The notes: generated by a model from the letters alone, not told the origin. 64,000 nt of DNA from Nonomuraea jabiensis (GCF_014204795.1 NZ_JACHMB010000001.1:2852001-2916000); one strand, 5' to 3'; positions 8,523 through 16,039 are shown, numbered from the stretch's first letter. Translations and numbers: made by a program.

Positions 8523-8657
8523 GGCCTGCTTCACCTCCGTGTGGCCCGCCTACCCGTGACCTGCACCGCTAACGGGGTCGGCGGCCCAAGCTTTCTTGGT
8601 GATGGCCAGGACCGGGGCGCGTTATGGAGCGGGCGTTCCGGGAAGCGGTACGAGGTG

Positions 8658-9512
8658 ATGATCATCATCATCTCCCTGGGTGCGGCGTGCCTCCTGGGCA
8701 TCGGCTTCGTCGCCCAGCAGCATGCCGCCTACCGCGAGCCCCTGGAGGAGATGCTGCACCCACGCCTGCTGCTGGACCTCATGCGCATGCCGCTGTGGCT
8801 GGCCGGGATCGGGCTGATGGTGTGCGGCCAGATCCTCGGCGCCATCGCGCTGCGGGACGCGGACGTGGCGCGGGTGGAGCCGCTGCTCGCGATGAACCTG
8901 CTGTTCGCCCTGACCGCGGCCCATGTCATCTACCAGGAGCCGTTCGGCCGCACGCTGCAACTGGGGGCCGTGCTGGTGTGCGGAGGAGTGGCGCTGTTCC
9001 TGTTCGCCGGGCGGCCGACGGGTGGCCGGCTACCCGATCCGGTCTCCATGCGGTGGCTCGCGGCGCTGCCGGTGGTCGTGGTCGCGGTGGCGCTGGTCTT
9101 CTTCGGGCTGCGGCGGTCCCTGAAGGTCAAGGCGATGTTGCTGGCGGCGGCCGCCGGGGTGCTGTACGGCCTGCAGGACGTGCTGACCCGCGGCTCCCTG
9201 CTCACGCTGGACAGCGGGCCGAACGTGCTCGTGACCTGGCAGCTGTACGCCCTGCCGTGCGTCGCCGTGGTGGGGCTGCTCCTCAATCAGAGCGCGTTCG
9301 ACGCCGCCCCGCTCCAGATCTCGCTGCCGGCCACCACGGTCGCGGAGCCGATCTGCGGGATCGTGCTGGGGGTGGCGATCTTCGCCGAGCGTCTGCAGGT
9401 CACTCCGGCGGCCATCGCGGGCGAGGTGGCTGGTCTGGTCGCGATGGTGACCGGCACCGTCATCCTCGGCCGATCCCCGTTCCTGGCGAAGCCCGTGTCT
9501 CAGCCACAGTGA
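8658..9512 (+). CDS. DMT-superfamily (EamA-like) membrane transporter, 284 aa
   Basis: About nine to ten hydrophobic segments in two similar halves, beginning MIIIISLGAACLLGIGFVAQ. Early residues FVAQQHAAYR and the pattern of short polar loops are typical of the actinobacterial DMT proteins of about 280-300 aa; substrate unknown. The start is placed at ATG 8658 because the hydrophobic first helix begins there; a GAGG lies just 2 bases upstream and a GGGAAG about 15 upstream, so the exact start is uncertain. Divergent from the gene at 8522, sharing a roughly 135-bp intergenic region. Confidence 0.8.
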   Translation: MIIIISLGAACLLGIGFVAQQHAAYREPLEEMLHPRLLLDLMRMPLWLAGIGLMVCGQILGAIALRDADVARVEPLLAMNLLFALTAAHVIYQEPFGRTLQLGAVLVCGGVALFLFAGRPTGGRLPDPVSMRWLAALPVVVVAVALVFFGLRRSLKVKAMLLAAAAGVLYGLQDVLTRGSLLTLDSGPNVLVTWQLYALPCVAVVGLLLNQSAFDAAPLQISLPATTVAEPICGIVLGVAIFAERLQVTPAAIAGEVAGLVAMVTGTVILGRSPFLAKPVSQPQ

Positions 9513-9534
9513 CGTACGGCCCAGGTTTCCAGTT

Positions 9535-9702
9535 TCAGAGGCAGTACCGCACGAGCCATTCGTCCGCGTCGTAGGCGTCCCGTGCGGGGTCCGGCGGGGT
9601 GGCCGGGTGCTCCTCGACCGTGTCCTCCAGCCGGATCCGCTCAGGCAGCCGGCCGAACCGGGCACGGCGTGCCGACTCGGCCGGGTCCTGGGCCGGGCGC
9701 AT
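9535..9702 (-). CDS. Small conserved actinobacterial protein, 55 aa
   Basis: The reverse frame opens with ATG 9702, one base after the ohr stop (9704-9706), and ends at TGA 9535. The product is charged: MRPAQDPAESARR, then RFGRLPERIRLEDTVEEHP and a C-terminal EWLVRYCL. Third codon positions are almost all G/C. The RFGxLPxRI...ATPPDP...DEWLVRY pattern looks like a small family I associate with actinomycetes, function unknown. The 1-base stop-start spacing implies translational coupling to ohr. Confidence 0.7.
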   Translation of the reverse strand: MRPAQDPAESARRARFGRLPERIRLEDTVEEHPATPPDPARDAYDADEWLVRYCL

Positions 9703-9703
9703 T

Positions 9704-10129
9704 TCAGGCGGCTTTCGCGTTGATGGTGACCGGGATGTTGCCGCGGGTGGCCTTGGAGTAGGGGCAGATCTGGTGGGCGGCGGCGCCGAGCTCGTCGGCC
9801 GTCTGCTGGTCCACGCCTCCTAGTTCCAGGTTGAGCACGGCGCTGAGGCTGAACTCGCCGTCGTCGCCGTGGTGCAGGGTCACCTCCGTGGTGATGGCCG
9901 TGCTCGTCAGCGTGACCTTGCGCTGCGCCGCCGCCCTCCTGACCGCGCCGAGGAAGCAGGAGCCCCAGCCTGCGGCCAGCAGTTGCTCGGGGTTGGTGGC
10001 TCCGCCGGCGCCGCCGAGTTGCTTCGGGATGGCGAGGGTGGTGTCGAGGAGGCCGTCGTCGGCCTGGGCACGGCCTCCGTTCCGGCCTTCTCCTGTGACG
10101 GTGACGACGCCGGTGTAGCTGACAGGCAT
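9704..10129 (-). CDS. ohr: Organic hydroperoxide resistance protein (Ohr), 141 aa
   Basis: Thiol peroxidase of the Ohr/OsmC family, reducing organic and fatty-acid hydroperoxides in the cytosol with lipoyl or dihydrolipoamide partners. Both reactive cysteines are present: Cys58 in AAGWGSCFLGA (peroxidatic) and Cys122 in QICPYSKATRGN (resolving), with the N-terminal TGEGRNGGRAQADDG block. Start MPVSYTGVV at 10129 has an AAGGGAA upstream. A coupled 55-aa gene follows. The usual MarR-type partner OhrR is missing nearby; instead two 21-bp palindromes lie just upstream (10167-10227). Confidence 0.93.
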   Translation of the reverse strand: MPVSYTGVVTVTGEGRNGGRAQADDGLLDTTLAIPKQLGGAGGATNPEQLLAAGWGSCFLGAVRRAAAQRKVTLTSTAITTEVTLHHGDDGEFSLSAVLNLELGGVDQQTADELGAAAHQICPYSKATRGNIPVTINAKAA

Positions 10130-10166
10130 GGCTTTTCCCTTCAAGGGTTCCGGGGACACCGTGTGC

Positions 10167-10227
10167 GTCACCGGTTTAACTGGTGACGATATTGGCGCAG
10201 CTTCGCGTCACCTGTCAAGCCGGTGAC
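10167..10227. promoter_or_regulatory. Twin 21-bp palindromes upstream of ohr
   Basis: Two sites of form GTCACC-N9-GGTGAC occur at 10167-10187 (inner bases GGTTTAACT, nearly perfect palindrome) and 10207-10227 (inner TGTCAAGCC), exactly 40 bp centre to centre, about four helical turns. They lie 38-98 bp upstream of the ohr start. The arrangement suits a dimeric peroxide-responsive repressor binding two sites on one face. The regulator is not identified. Confidence 0.6.
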
Positions 10228-10251
10228 ATGCGCCCTGGGGGCCGCCCTGCG

Positions 10252-10491
10252 TCAGCTCACGTCGTGCCAGACGTCGCCCACGACCGGGGCGGCTTCCAGC
10301 TCGTCCCGCTCCGGCGTCGGCAGGGTCAGCCGGCTCATGAAGGTCGGCAGCCGGCTGCTCTCGCGGCACCGGAGCAGGGCGAACGCCTCTGGCTGACGGC
10401 CCAAGCATTGCCGGACGGACGCGGCCGTGAACTCGCCGTCGCTCTCGCGGACCAGGGTGATGAGCTCGTCGTGGCCGCAACCGTCCGGGAC
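10252..10491 (-). pseudogene. Remnant coding segment without a start codon
   Basis: The reverse frame ending at TGA 10252 reads GCGHDELITLVRESDGEF, then RQCLGRQPEAFALLRCRESSRLP and ERDELEAAPVVGDVWHDVS, with almost perfect G/C third positions over about 75 codons, so it looks genuinely coding. No ATG, GTG or sensible TTG start is found; further upstream the protein-like signal jumps frame. Family not recognised. Probably the 3' part of a truncated or frameshifted gene. Confidence 0.35.
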
Positions 10492-10702
10492 TGCTGCGGG
10501 CGGCCGAAGCGGTCCGGGACCTGGTGCATCGGCAGCCGCTGTTGTTCCCGGCGTTGCGCGAGCGCATCTCGCCGGAGGAGGCCACGCTCGTCCTGTCCGG
10601 CGTCACGGGAGCGCACGTAGCAACCGCACCGCTGCACCCTTCACCGACCGGCCGGCTATGGCTTGTATGCGCGTTGCCCGCCGTTCCGTATGAAGGCGGT
10701 GC

Positions 10703-11290
10703 CTAGGGTCGTACCGGGGCGGGCTTGCCCGGCCGTACCGTACGAGGAGACTCACGACCGACGCCGCGGAGCAGGGTGTCGACCACGAGGTCGGCGGCCT
10801 GTGCGGCGCTCAGCTCGGGCAGGTCCTCGGCGGCGTGCACCATCAGCGGCGGCAGGACCGTGGCCACCCAGCCGGGCGGCAGGTCTGAGCGCAGCAGGCC
10901 CTCGTCCGTGGCGCGCCGCAGGAAGGCGTCGACCTCGTCGATCAGGCCGCGACGGCGCTCGCGGAGCGTCTCCTCGCGGAGCATGCGGCTCGTTTCCACA
11001 GGCCATTTGCGGTTGACGGCGATGATGCCCTCGACGTAACGGTGCAGCGCGACCTCGACCGGGGCCTCGCGGAGCCTGGCCGCCTCGATGGCCTTCTCGA
11101 CCGCGTCATAGCGGGCTCCGTAGACGGCGGCCATGAGGTCTTCGCGGGAGGCGAAGCGGCGGTAGACCGTACGGCGGTCCACTCCTGCCGCGGCGGCGAT
11201 GGCGGCGATGGTCGCCGAGGGGTCGTCGGCGAGCATGCGGGCGCCTGTGCTCAGGACGCGTTCGAGGTTGCGGGTCGCGTCTGCTCTCAC
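10703..11290 (-). CDS. TetR/AcrR-family transcriptional regulator, 195 aa
   Basis: The N-terminal DNA-binding domain is clear: ATIAAIAAAAGVDRRTVYRRFASREDLMAAVY is the TetR helix-turn-helix (about 28-58). The C-terminal ligand domain is variable. The start is taken as GTG 11290 (VRADATRNLERVLS) because the residues before it are not TetR-like; a TTG at 11329 would add 13 residues. Divergent from the SDR gene at 11489; the two gene starts share a region with a repeated 19-bp element (11339 and 11455), so it probably regulates itself and the SDR. Confidence 0.85.
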   Translation of the reverse strand: MRADATRNLERVLSTGARMLADDPSATIAAIAAAAGVDRRTVYRRFASREDLMAAVYGARYDAVEKAIEAARLREAPVEVALHRYVEGIIAVNRKWPVETSRMLREETLRERRRGLIDEVDAFLRRATDEGLLRSDLPPGWVATVLPPLMVHAAEDLPELSAAQAADLVVDTLLRGVGRESPRTVRPGKPAPVRP

Positions 11291-11338
11291 CCGCTCAAAG
11301 ATACCTCTGCAGCGTGGCACATGAAGCAACTTACTGTC

Positions 11339-11473
11339 ACATTAGTGAGGCAGTTATCGTTGTCCAGGAGTGAGGCCGCGTGGCCGACCTTGCGACACCG
11401 AGGCCCTGGTCTGTTAACAGCAACACTAACGGTGACCTTAGATTTGTAAGTGCTACATTGATGAGGCGGTTAT
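11339..11473. promoter_or_regulatory. Repeated 19-bp element in TetR/SDR divergent promoter region
   Basis: ACATTAGTGAGGCAGTTAT (11339-11357) and ACATTGATGAGGCGGTTAT (11455-11473) agree at 16 of 19 positions, in direct orientation, 116 bp apart. The first lies just upstream of the TetR start and the second 16 bp before the SDR ATG. A 10-bp palindrome CTGTTAACAG lies between (11411-11420). Probable operators or duplicated promoter parts for the divergent pair. Confidence 0.5.
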
Positions 11474-11488
11474 ACGAAGGGACACCCC

Positions 11489-12331
11489 ATGGCCAAGACA
11501 TGGCTCATCACCGGATCGTCGCGCGGTTTCGGCCGCCACCTCACCGAAGCCGTCCTCGAAGCAGGCGACCGGGTCATCGCCACCGCGCGCAGCCCCAAGC
11601 AGCTCGACGACCTGGTGGCCCGCCACGGCGACCGGATACGAGCGGTCGCGCTCGACGTCACCGACGCCGCCGCAGCCGCCCGGGCGGTCAAGGAGGCCAT
11701 CGACGCCTTCGGCAGCCTCGACGTGGTCGTCAACAACGCCGGCTACGGCAACAGCGCGCCGATCGAGGAGATGGGCGAGGACGACTTCCGCGCCCAGATC
11801 GAGACCAACCTCTTCGGCGTGGTGAACGTCACCCGGGCCGCCCTACCCGTCCTGCGCACCCAGCGATCAGGAGTCTTCGTACAGTTCTCCTCCATCGGCG
11901 GGCGCGTCGGCGGCACTCCCGGGATGGGCGCCTACCAGACCGCGAAGTTCGCCGTCGAAGGGTTCTCCGAAGTGCTCGCCAGTGAGGTCGCGCCCTTCGG
12001 CGTCAAGGTCATCATCGTGGAGCCGGGCGCGTTCCGTACTGACTGGCAGGGGTCCTCCATGGAGCTCCACCCCGTCGGGCCCGACTACGAGCAGACCGTG
12101 GGCGCCATCCACCGCTACCGGCGCGACACCGACGGCACCCAGCCCGGCGACCCCGCCCGTGCCGCCAGGATCATCATCGACGTCGTCGGCCACGACGACC
12201 CGCCCCGGCGGCTCCTGCTCGGCAGCGACGCCGTCGCCTCCGCCCAGAAAGCCGCCGAGCTCCGTGCCGCAGAAACCGAGAAATGGGCCGACGTCAGCCG
12301 CTCGGCCGACTACCCGGCCGACGAACGCTAG
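11489..12331 (+). CDS. Short-chain dehydrogenase/reductase, classical type, 280 aa
   Basis: NAD(P)(H)-dependent oxidoreductase. Cofactor motif TGSSRGFGR (about 8-16), structural NNAGYG (about 86-91), catalytic Ser in QFSSIGG and Tyr-x-x-x-Lys in YQTAKFA are in normal places. The TGSSRGFGRH start and C-terminal extension resemble the common actinobacterial oxidoreductase/SDR subgroup; substrate unknown. AAGGG lies about 10 bases before ATG 11489. Divergent from a TetR gene that presumably controls it; convergent with a second TetR gene at 12332. Confidence 0.9.
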   Translation: MAKTWLITGSSRGFGRHLTEAVLEAGDRVIATARSPKQLDDLVARHGDRIRAVALDVTDAAAAARAVKEAIDAFGSLDVVVNNAGYGNSAPIEEMGEDDFRAQIETNLFGVVNVTRAALPVLRTQRSGVFVQFSSIGGRVGGTPGMGAYQTAKFAVEGFSEVLASEVAPFGVKVIIVEPGAFRTDWQGSSMELHPVGPDYEQTVGAIHRYRRDTDGTQPGDPARAARIIIDVVGHDDPPRRLLLGSDAVASAQKAAELRAAETEKWADVSRSADYPADER

Positions 12332-13021
12332 TCACCGGCCCGGCCGCGCGGCCGGTGGGGGCGACGGGGAGGGCGAGGACGGCGTGGGAGGTGGGGGCGG
12401 CGGGAGGGCGAGGACCGCGCGGACGGCGGCCTTCAGCCGTTCGCGGCTGTCCGCCCCGATCTCGGGCCGGCCGTCCGCGGTCGGACCCGCCAGCGCCCGC
12501 CGGAACACGGCGGTCGGCAGATCGACCACGCACAGCGTCACCACCTCGACGCTCGCCCCGTCAGCACGGTCCCACAGCGCCCGCGACAGCCGGGTCAGCA
12601 GCGCCACCAACCGCTTGTCCAGGGCGAACATCTCCTCGGCCAGCTCCTGCGGCACCTCGGGACCGAGCAGTTGGTCACGCCGGACCGCCACGAGCATCCG
12701 GGCGGCGGCGGGCCGGCGGTCGGCGAACACCGCGGGCGCACTCGCCACCGCCGCCACCGCCTCGACTGCCGCTTCGCGATCGCCCCCTTGCACCGCGTCG
12801 GCCAGCTCGACCTGGAGATCCAGGAAATCTCCCGCCGCCCTCAGCCACAGCCGCCCGAGCAGTACGGGCAACGACCCGAACGCGTGGTAGATCACCCCGT
12901 TCGACACCCCGGCGGCCGTCGCCAGCGCTCGCACCGTGAACCGCTCCGGGCCGCCATCTGCCACCAACTGCTCGGCGACGTCCAGCAACCGATCGAGATC
13001 ATGAACCCGAGGGCGAGGCAT
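12332..13021 (-). CDS. TetR-family transcriptional regulator, 229 aa
   Basis: HTH at about 10-55: LLDVAEQLVADGGPERFTVRALATAAGVSNGVIYHAFGS. The C-terminal domain is all-helical, ending in a Pro/Ser run followed by AARPGR, an unusually low-complexity tail. ATG 13021 (MPRPRVHDLD) has a GGTGGG just upstream; ATGs at 13030 and 13033 are possible but poorer. Its neighbours are the convergent SDR gene and the DUF6220-like gene, which runs in the same direction upstream; target unknown. Confidence 0.82.
   Translation of the reverse strand: MPRPRVHDLDRLLDVAEQLVADGGPERFTVRALATAAGVSNGVIYHAFGSLPVLLGRLWLRAAGDFLDLQVELADAVQGGDREAAVEAVAAVASAPAVFADRRPAAARMLVAVRRDQLLGPEVPQELAEEMFALDKRLVALLTRLSRALWDRADGASVEVVTLCVVDLPTAVFRRALAGPTADGRPEIGADSRERLKAAVRAVLALPPPPPPTPSSPSPSPPPAARPGR
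12334..12356. terminator. Candidate hairpin between convergent SDR and TetR genes
   Basis: ACCGGCC and GGCCGGT (7-bp arms) are separated by 9 bases directly after the SDR stop, overlapping the last codons of the convergent TetR gene. No T-run, so factor-independent termination is uncertain. Confidence 0.3.
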
Positions 13022-13109
13022 GCCCACCATCATAACAGAGCACACGCTCCAAAACCGCCCGGGTCGCGCCGGCCATCACGTCGCGGCCTCCATCCGGGCG
13101 CAGCGACGG

Positions 13110-13496
13110 TCACATCGTGGCCTCCGCCCGGGCGCGACGGCCGGCCCAGATCCGGCCGAGCTGAACGACGCTCATGCCGAACATCAGGACGCCCAACGGG
13201 ACATGCAGGGTCTTCACGTGCGCTATGCCCAGCGCTATCTGCGCCGACGTGACCCCGAAGAAGCCGGCCGCGTACAGGATGGGCCTGGGCGAGCCGCCGC
13301 CCGGCCGCCACACCAAGATCGCGACCACCAGGTGCAACAGCGTCACGACGAACGTCGCATATGCTCCAGCACTGTGCAGGGCCCCACCCCCGGGCGAGGA
13401 CAACAGCAGCCCGGCGGTGATCGCCTGGACAAAGACGGCCAAGGTTTGCAGGGTGATCGCGATCTGCAAGAACCTGAGGTTCGTGGGCGTGGACAT
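13110..13496 (-). CDS. Small four-helix membrane protein, DUF6220-like, 128 aa
   Basis: Four hydrophobic segments (about 10-32, 42-64, 70-92, 98-116) with the pattern LLLSSPGGGALHSAGAYATF, LLHLVVAILVWRPGGG and KTLHVPLGVLMFG. I place it in the DUF6220 type from memory. It is clearly paralogous to the protein at 49460-49849, which shares AGLLLS-PGG-LH, VVAILV-WPGGG and LHVPLGVLMF. Conserved histidines near helix ends could bind heme or quinone, which is speculation. Divergent from the ECF41-like sigma gene, with a well-matched promoter of that class (13537-13564) aimed at it. Confidence 0.75.
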   Translation of the reverse strand: MSTPTNLRFLQIAITLQTLAVFVQAITAGLLLSSPGGGALHSAGAYATFVVTLLHLVVAILVWRPGGGSPRPILYAAGFFGVTSAQIALGIAHVKTLHVPLGVLMFGMSVVQLGRIWAGRRARAEATM

Positions 13497-13536
13497 GGCG
13501 GGGCTTCCCTTCTCGATCCCGGTGTCTCGGCAGTCC

Positions 13537-13598
13537 GACGACACGACCTCCGGGAATGTGAGGTGCGGCGACCTCACGTTCCGGAGTGTTGTCTCGTC
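13537..13598. promoter_or_regulatory. Mirror-image ECF41-type promoters within an inverted repeat
   Basis: Rightward: ACCTCACG, 16 bases, CGTC (13571-13598). Leftward: ACCTCACA, 16 bases, CGTC (complement of 13564-13537). The published ECF41 consensus is TGTCACA-N16-CGTC; both sites match the -10 and the exact spacer, and most of the -35. The two -35 blocks form the arms of a 30-bp inverted repeat (13553-13582, 12-bp arms, 6-bp spacer, one mismatch). The leftward site serves the DUF6220-like gene, the rightward the sigma gene. Confidence 0.65.
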
Positions 13599-13640
13599 TG
13601 TCCGGGTGAAGGCGGAAACGAGCGAGGAGCAGGCGACACC

Positions 13641-14573
13641 ATGACCACCCCATCCGAGCCAGGGACCGACCCGAGCCTGAACGTGATCATGAGCGAGCGG
13701 CGCCAGCTGATCAATCTCGCCTACCGCCTCCTCGGCTCCCTTGCCGACGCCGAGGATGTCGTACAGGAGGCCTGCGCCCGCTGGTACGCCATGACCCCGC
13801 AGCAGCGGCAGGCCATCGAGTCCCCCGGCGCCTGGCTGACGAAGGTGGCCGGGCGCATCTGCCTCGACGTGCTCGGCTCGGCACGCAAGAGGCGCGAGCG
13901 CTACGTGGGCGAGTGGATCCCCGAACCGCTGCCCGACCGTACGGAGTGGATCAGCGCACGGCCGGGCGGCACCATGATCGACCCCGCCGACCGGATCACC
14001 CTCGACGAGTCGATCAACATGGCCTTCCTGGTCGTGCTCGAGTCGATGACCCCGGCCGAGCGCGTGGCGTTCATCCTGCACGACGTCTTCCGCTACTCCT
14101 TCGCCGAAGTGGCGGAGATCGTCGGCCGTACCCCGGTGGCGTGCCGCCAACTGGCCTCCTCGGCCCGCCGTCGTCTTCGCGACGCACAGGCTCCCACGGC
14201 TCCGGCGGCCCGGCCCGGCATCGTCGGTGATTTCAAACGGGCGTGGGAAGCCAAGGACATCAAAGCCCTCATCGACCTCCTCGACCCCGACGCCAGAGCG
14301 GTCATCGACGGCGGCGGCCTCGTCAGCGCCGGACTCCACCCGATCGAAGGCAGCGAGCAGATCGCCCGCTACCTCCTCGCCATCGCCGGAATGTCACCCG
14401 GCATGACGATCCTGGAACGTACGGTCAACGGTCAGCCCGGTCTGGTGGCCCAGCAGGACGGCGTGACGGTGACGGTGGCGGCGTTCGACGTCACGGGCGA
14501 CCGGATCAAGCACATCTGGGCAGTACGCAACCCCGAGAAGCTCCGGCCCTGGACGGCGCAGCCCCAGCCTTAG
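13641..14573 (+). CDS. ECF41-type RNA polymerase sigma factor with SnoaL-like C-terminal domain, 310 aa
   Basis: Sigma region 2 (LINLAYRLLGSLADAEDVVQEACARW, about 25-50) and region 4 (MTPAERVAFILHDVFRYSFAEVAEIVGRTPVACRQLASSARRRL, about 140-183) are followed by a domain of about 115 residues of SnoaL type. The end IWAVRNPEKLRPW matches the NPxKL signature of ECF41 factors (SigJ-like), in which this domain modulates activity in place of a classical anti-sigma factor. Canonical ECF41 loci encode a carboxymuconolactone decarboxylase, oxidoreductase or epimerase; here the divergent neighbour is a DUF6220-like membrane gene instead. ATG 13641 has GAGGAG about 12 bases upstream. Confidence 0.88.
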   Translation: MTTPSEPGTDPSLNVIMSERRQLINLAYRLLGSLADAEDVVQEACARWYAMTPQQRQAIESPGAWLTKVAGRICLDVLGSARKRRERYVGEWIPEPLPDRTEWISARPGGTMIDPADRITLDESINMAFLVVLESMTPAERVAFILHDVFRYSFAEVAEIVGRTPVACRQLASSARRRLRDAQAPTAPAARPGIVGDFKRAWEAKDIKALIDLLDPDARAVIDGGGLVSAGLHPIEGSEQIARYLLAIAGMSPGMTILERTVNGQPGLVAQQDGVTVTVAAFDVTGDRIKHIWAVRNPEKLRPWTAQPQP

Positions 14574-14640
14574 GACCGCCTCGTCCGACTCGCTCCAGGA
14601 AGGCGCGAACCTCCCCGGCCTCCGGAACACCAAGCTCCTC

Positions 14641-14830
14641 ACACATGCACTATCCCTGCCAACAAGACCAACTGAAGAGCCCTCCGGCACCGCCACTCGA
14701 CGATAACCACCTGACACATGCACAAGCCCGACCTCAGGCCAACCGAACAGACGCCAGCGCCACCACCCCACAATGACCGCCCGCGACACATGCGCAAGCC
14801 CGGCCAAACGAGGGCAATCGGAGAGCCCTT
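14641..14830. repeat. Three degenerate ~72-bp repeats in an intergenic region
   Basis: Copies begin at 14641, 14714 and 14786, each with ACACATGC(A/G)C followed by related sequence; copies one and three share most of about 43 bases ending GAGAGCCCT or GAAGAGCCCT. The 296-bp gap (14574-14869) contains no gene. Function unknown. Confidence 0.45.
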
Positions 14831-14869
14831 GGCCTTGCCACCGGCGATAGCCGTGTCTGGCCGCGCGTT

Positions 14870-15508
14870 CTAACCCGGTTTGACGAGGCCGGCTTCGTAG
14901 GCGGCGATGACGAGTTGGGCGCGATCTCGGGCCTGAAGCTTGGCCAGCAGGCGGCCGATGTGCGTCTTCACGGTCCCGGGGCTCAACTGGAGCTGGGCGC
15001 TGAGCTCGGCGTTGGACAGTCCGTGAGCGATGAGTGTGAGCACCTCTCGCTCCCGATCCGTCAGGTTGTCGAGCCCGTGGAAGACCCGCTGGGCCGGCCG
15101 CCGTACGAACTCCGCGATCAATCGCGTGGTGACGCTGGGCGCGAGCAGCGTCTCACCCGACGCAACCACCCGGATCGCCCTCAGGAGATCATCGGGGGGC
15201 GCATCCTTGAGCAGGAACCCGCTGGCGCCCGCGCGCAGCGCCGCGTAGACGTACTCATCGAGGTCGAACGTCGTCAGAATGAGGACCCGAGTATCCCCGG
15301 CGATCTGCTGGGTGGCGGCGATGCCGTCCATCTCCGGCATCCTGACGTCCATGAGCACGACGTCAGGGGACTCTTTCCGCGCGAGCGCCACCGCCTGATG
15401 GCCGTCAGCCGCTTCCCCGACCACGACGAGATCGTCCTCCGAGTCGATCAGCAATCGGAAACTGCCACGCAGCAGTGCCTGATCGTCGGCGACGAGCACT
15501 CGAATCAA
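14870..15508 (-). CDS. NarL/FixJ-family response regulator, 212 aa
   Basis: The receiver domain has the acidic pocket VADDQ (about 7-9), phospho-acceptor Asp54 in VLMDVRMPEMDG and Lys near 104 in FLLKDAPP. The C-terminal LuxR-type HTH reads LTDREREVLTLIAHGLSNAELSAQLQLSPGTVKTHIGRLLAKL (about 148-190). Start choice: a TTG at 15508 places the protein at IRVLVADD with GGGGG just upstream; GTG 15520 is possible. Its histidine kinase partner (16040-17164) lies upstream in the same direction, but separated by 530 bp that includes a 17-bp minisatellite. Likely target: the divergent operon starting at 17331. Confidence 0.9.
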   Translation of the reverse strand: MIRVLVADDQALLRGSFRLLIDSEDDLVVVGEAADGHQAVALARKESPDVVLMDVRMPEMDGIAATQQIAGDTRVLILTTFDLDEYVYAALRAGASGFLLKDAPPDDLLRAIRVVASGETLLAPSVTTRLIAEFVRRPAQRVFHGLDNLTDREREVLTLIAHGLSNAELSAQLQLSPGTVKTHIGRLLAKLQARDRAQLVIAAYEAGLVKPG

Positions 15509-15728
15509 GAGATCCCCCACAACACACCCACCACGAGCAGGCTCGACACTAGGTCCGCTGACGCTCTGTCCAGCTCTCCGCCTCCCATCCTGCGCCACTC
15601 AACACCACGGATACCGGCTCCCGGGCCGCGATCTTGACATCAGCCGCTCCCGCATCCATCCATCCCCGCCGCACAGGACCACCGACCTCGAACCACATCG
15701 CCGACCAGCCAGTAAGCCCAAACACGAG

Positions 15729-15990
15729 GTCACGCCAGCCACAGGGACCACGTGGACAACGGGATCGCACCAACCACGGGATCACACCGACCACGGCGCA
15801 CACCGACCACAAGATCCCACCAGCCACGAAGCCACACCGACCACGGAATCACACCAACCACGAGGTCACACCAACCGCAGGATCACACCAACCGCAGGAT
15901 CACACCGCCCACAAGGCCCCACCAGCCACGGAGCCTCGCCGACCACGAGGTCACACCAACCGCAGGGGCGTGCCGGCCACGGGCCGACGT
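15729..15990. repeat. 17-bp minisatellite (about 15 imperfect units)
   Basis: Units such as ATCACACCAACCGCAGG, GTCACACCAACCACGAG and ATCACACCGCCCACAAG follow head to tail with a 17-bp period, a few being 16 or 18. A 17-bp period is not a multiple of three, so it is not a coding repeat. It lies in the 530-bp gap (15509-16039) between the kinase and regulator genes; the rest of that gap shows nothing recognisable. Confidence 0.75.
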
Positions 15991-16039
15991 GGCGCGCCGG
16001 GGTCTCGGAGTGCCACGCAGCTGACGCCAGTCAGGTAAG

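Noticed and set aside
12294..13252. Plus-strand open frames opposite the second TetR gene.
   Set aside because: Antisense shadows; the minus-strand TetR has a clear HTH and start.
15729..15990. CRISPR-like array, because short units repeat regularly.
   Set aside because: Units are 17 bp and contiguous, with no unique spacers and no cas genes.
15634..16038. Possible Pro/His-rich secreted protein reading through the 17-bp minisatellite.
   Set aside because: A 17-bp period shifts frame every unit, so no constant peptide repeat is maintained; no ribosome site or signal peptide.
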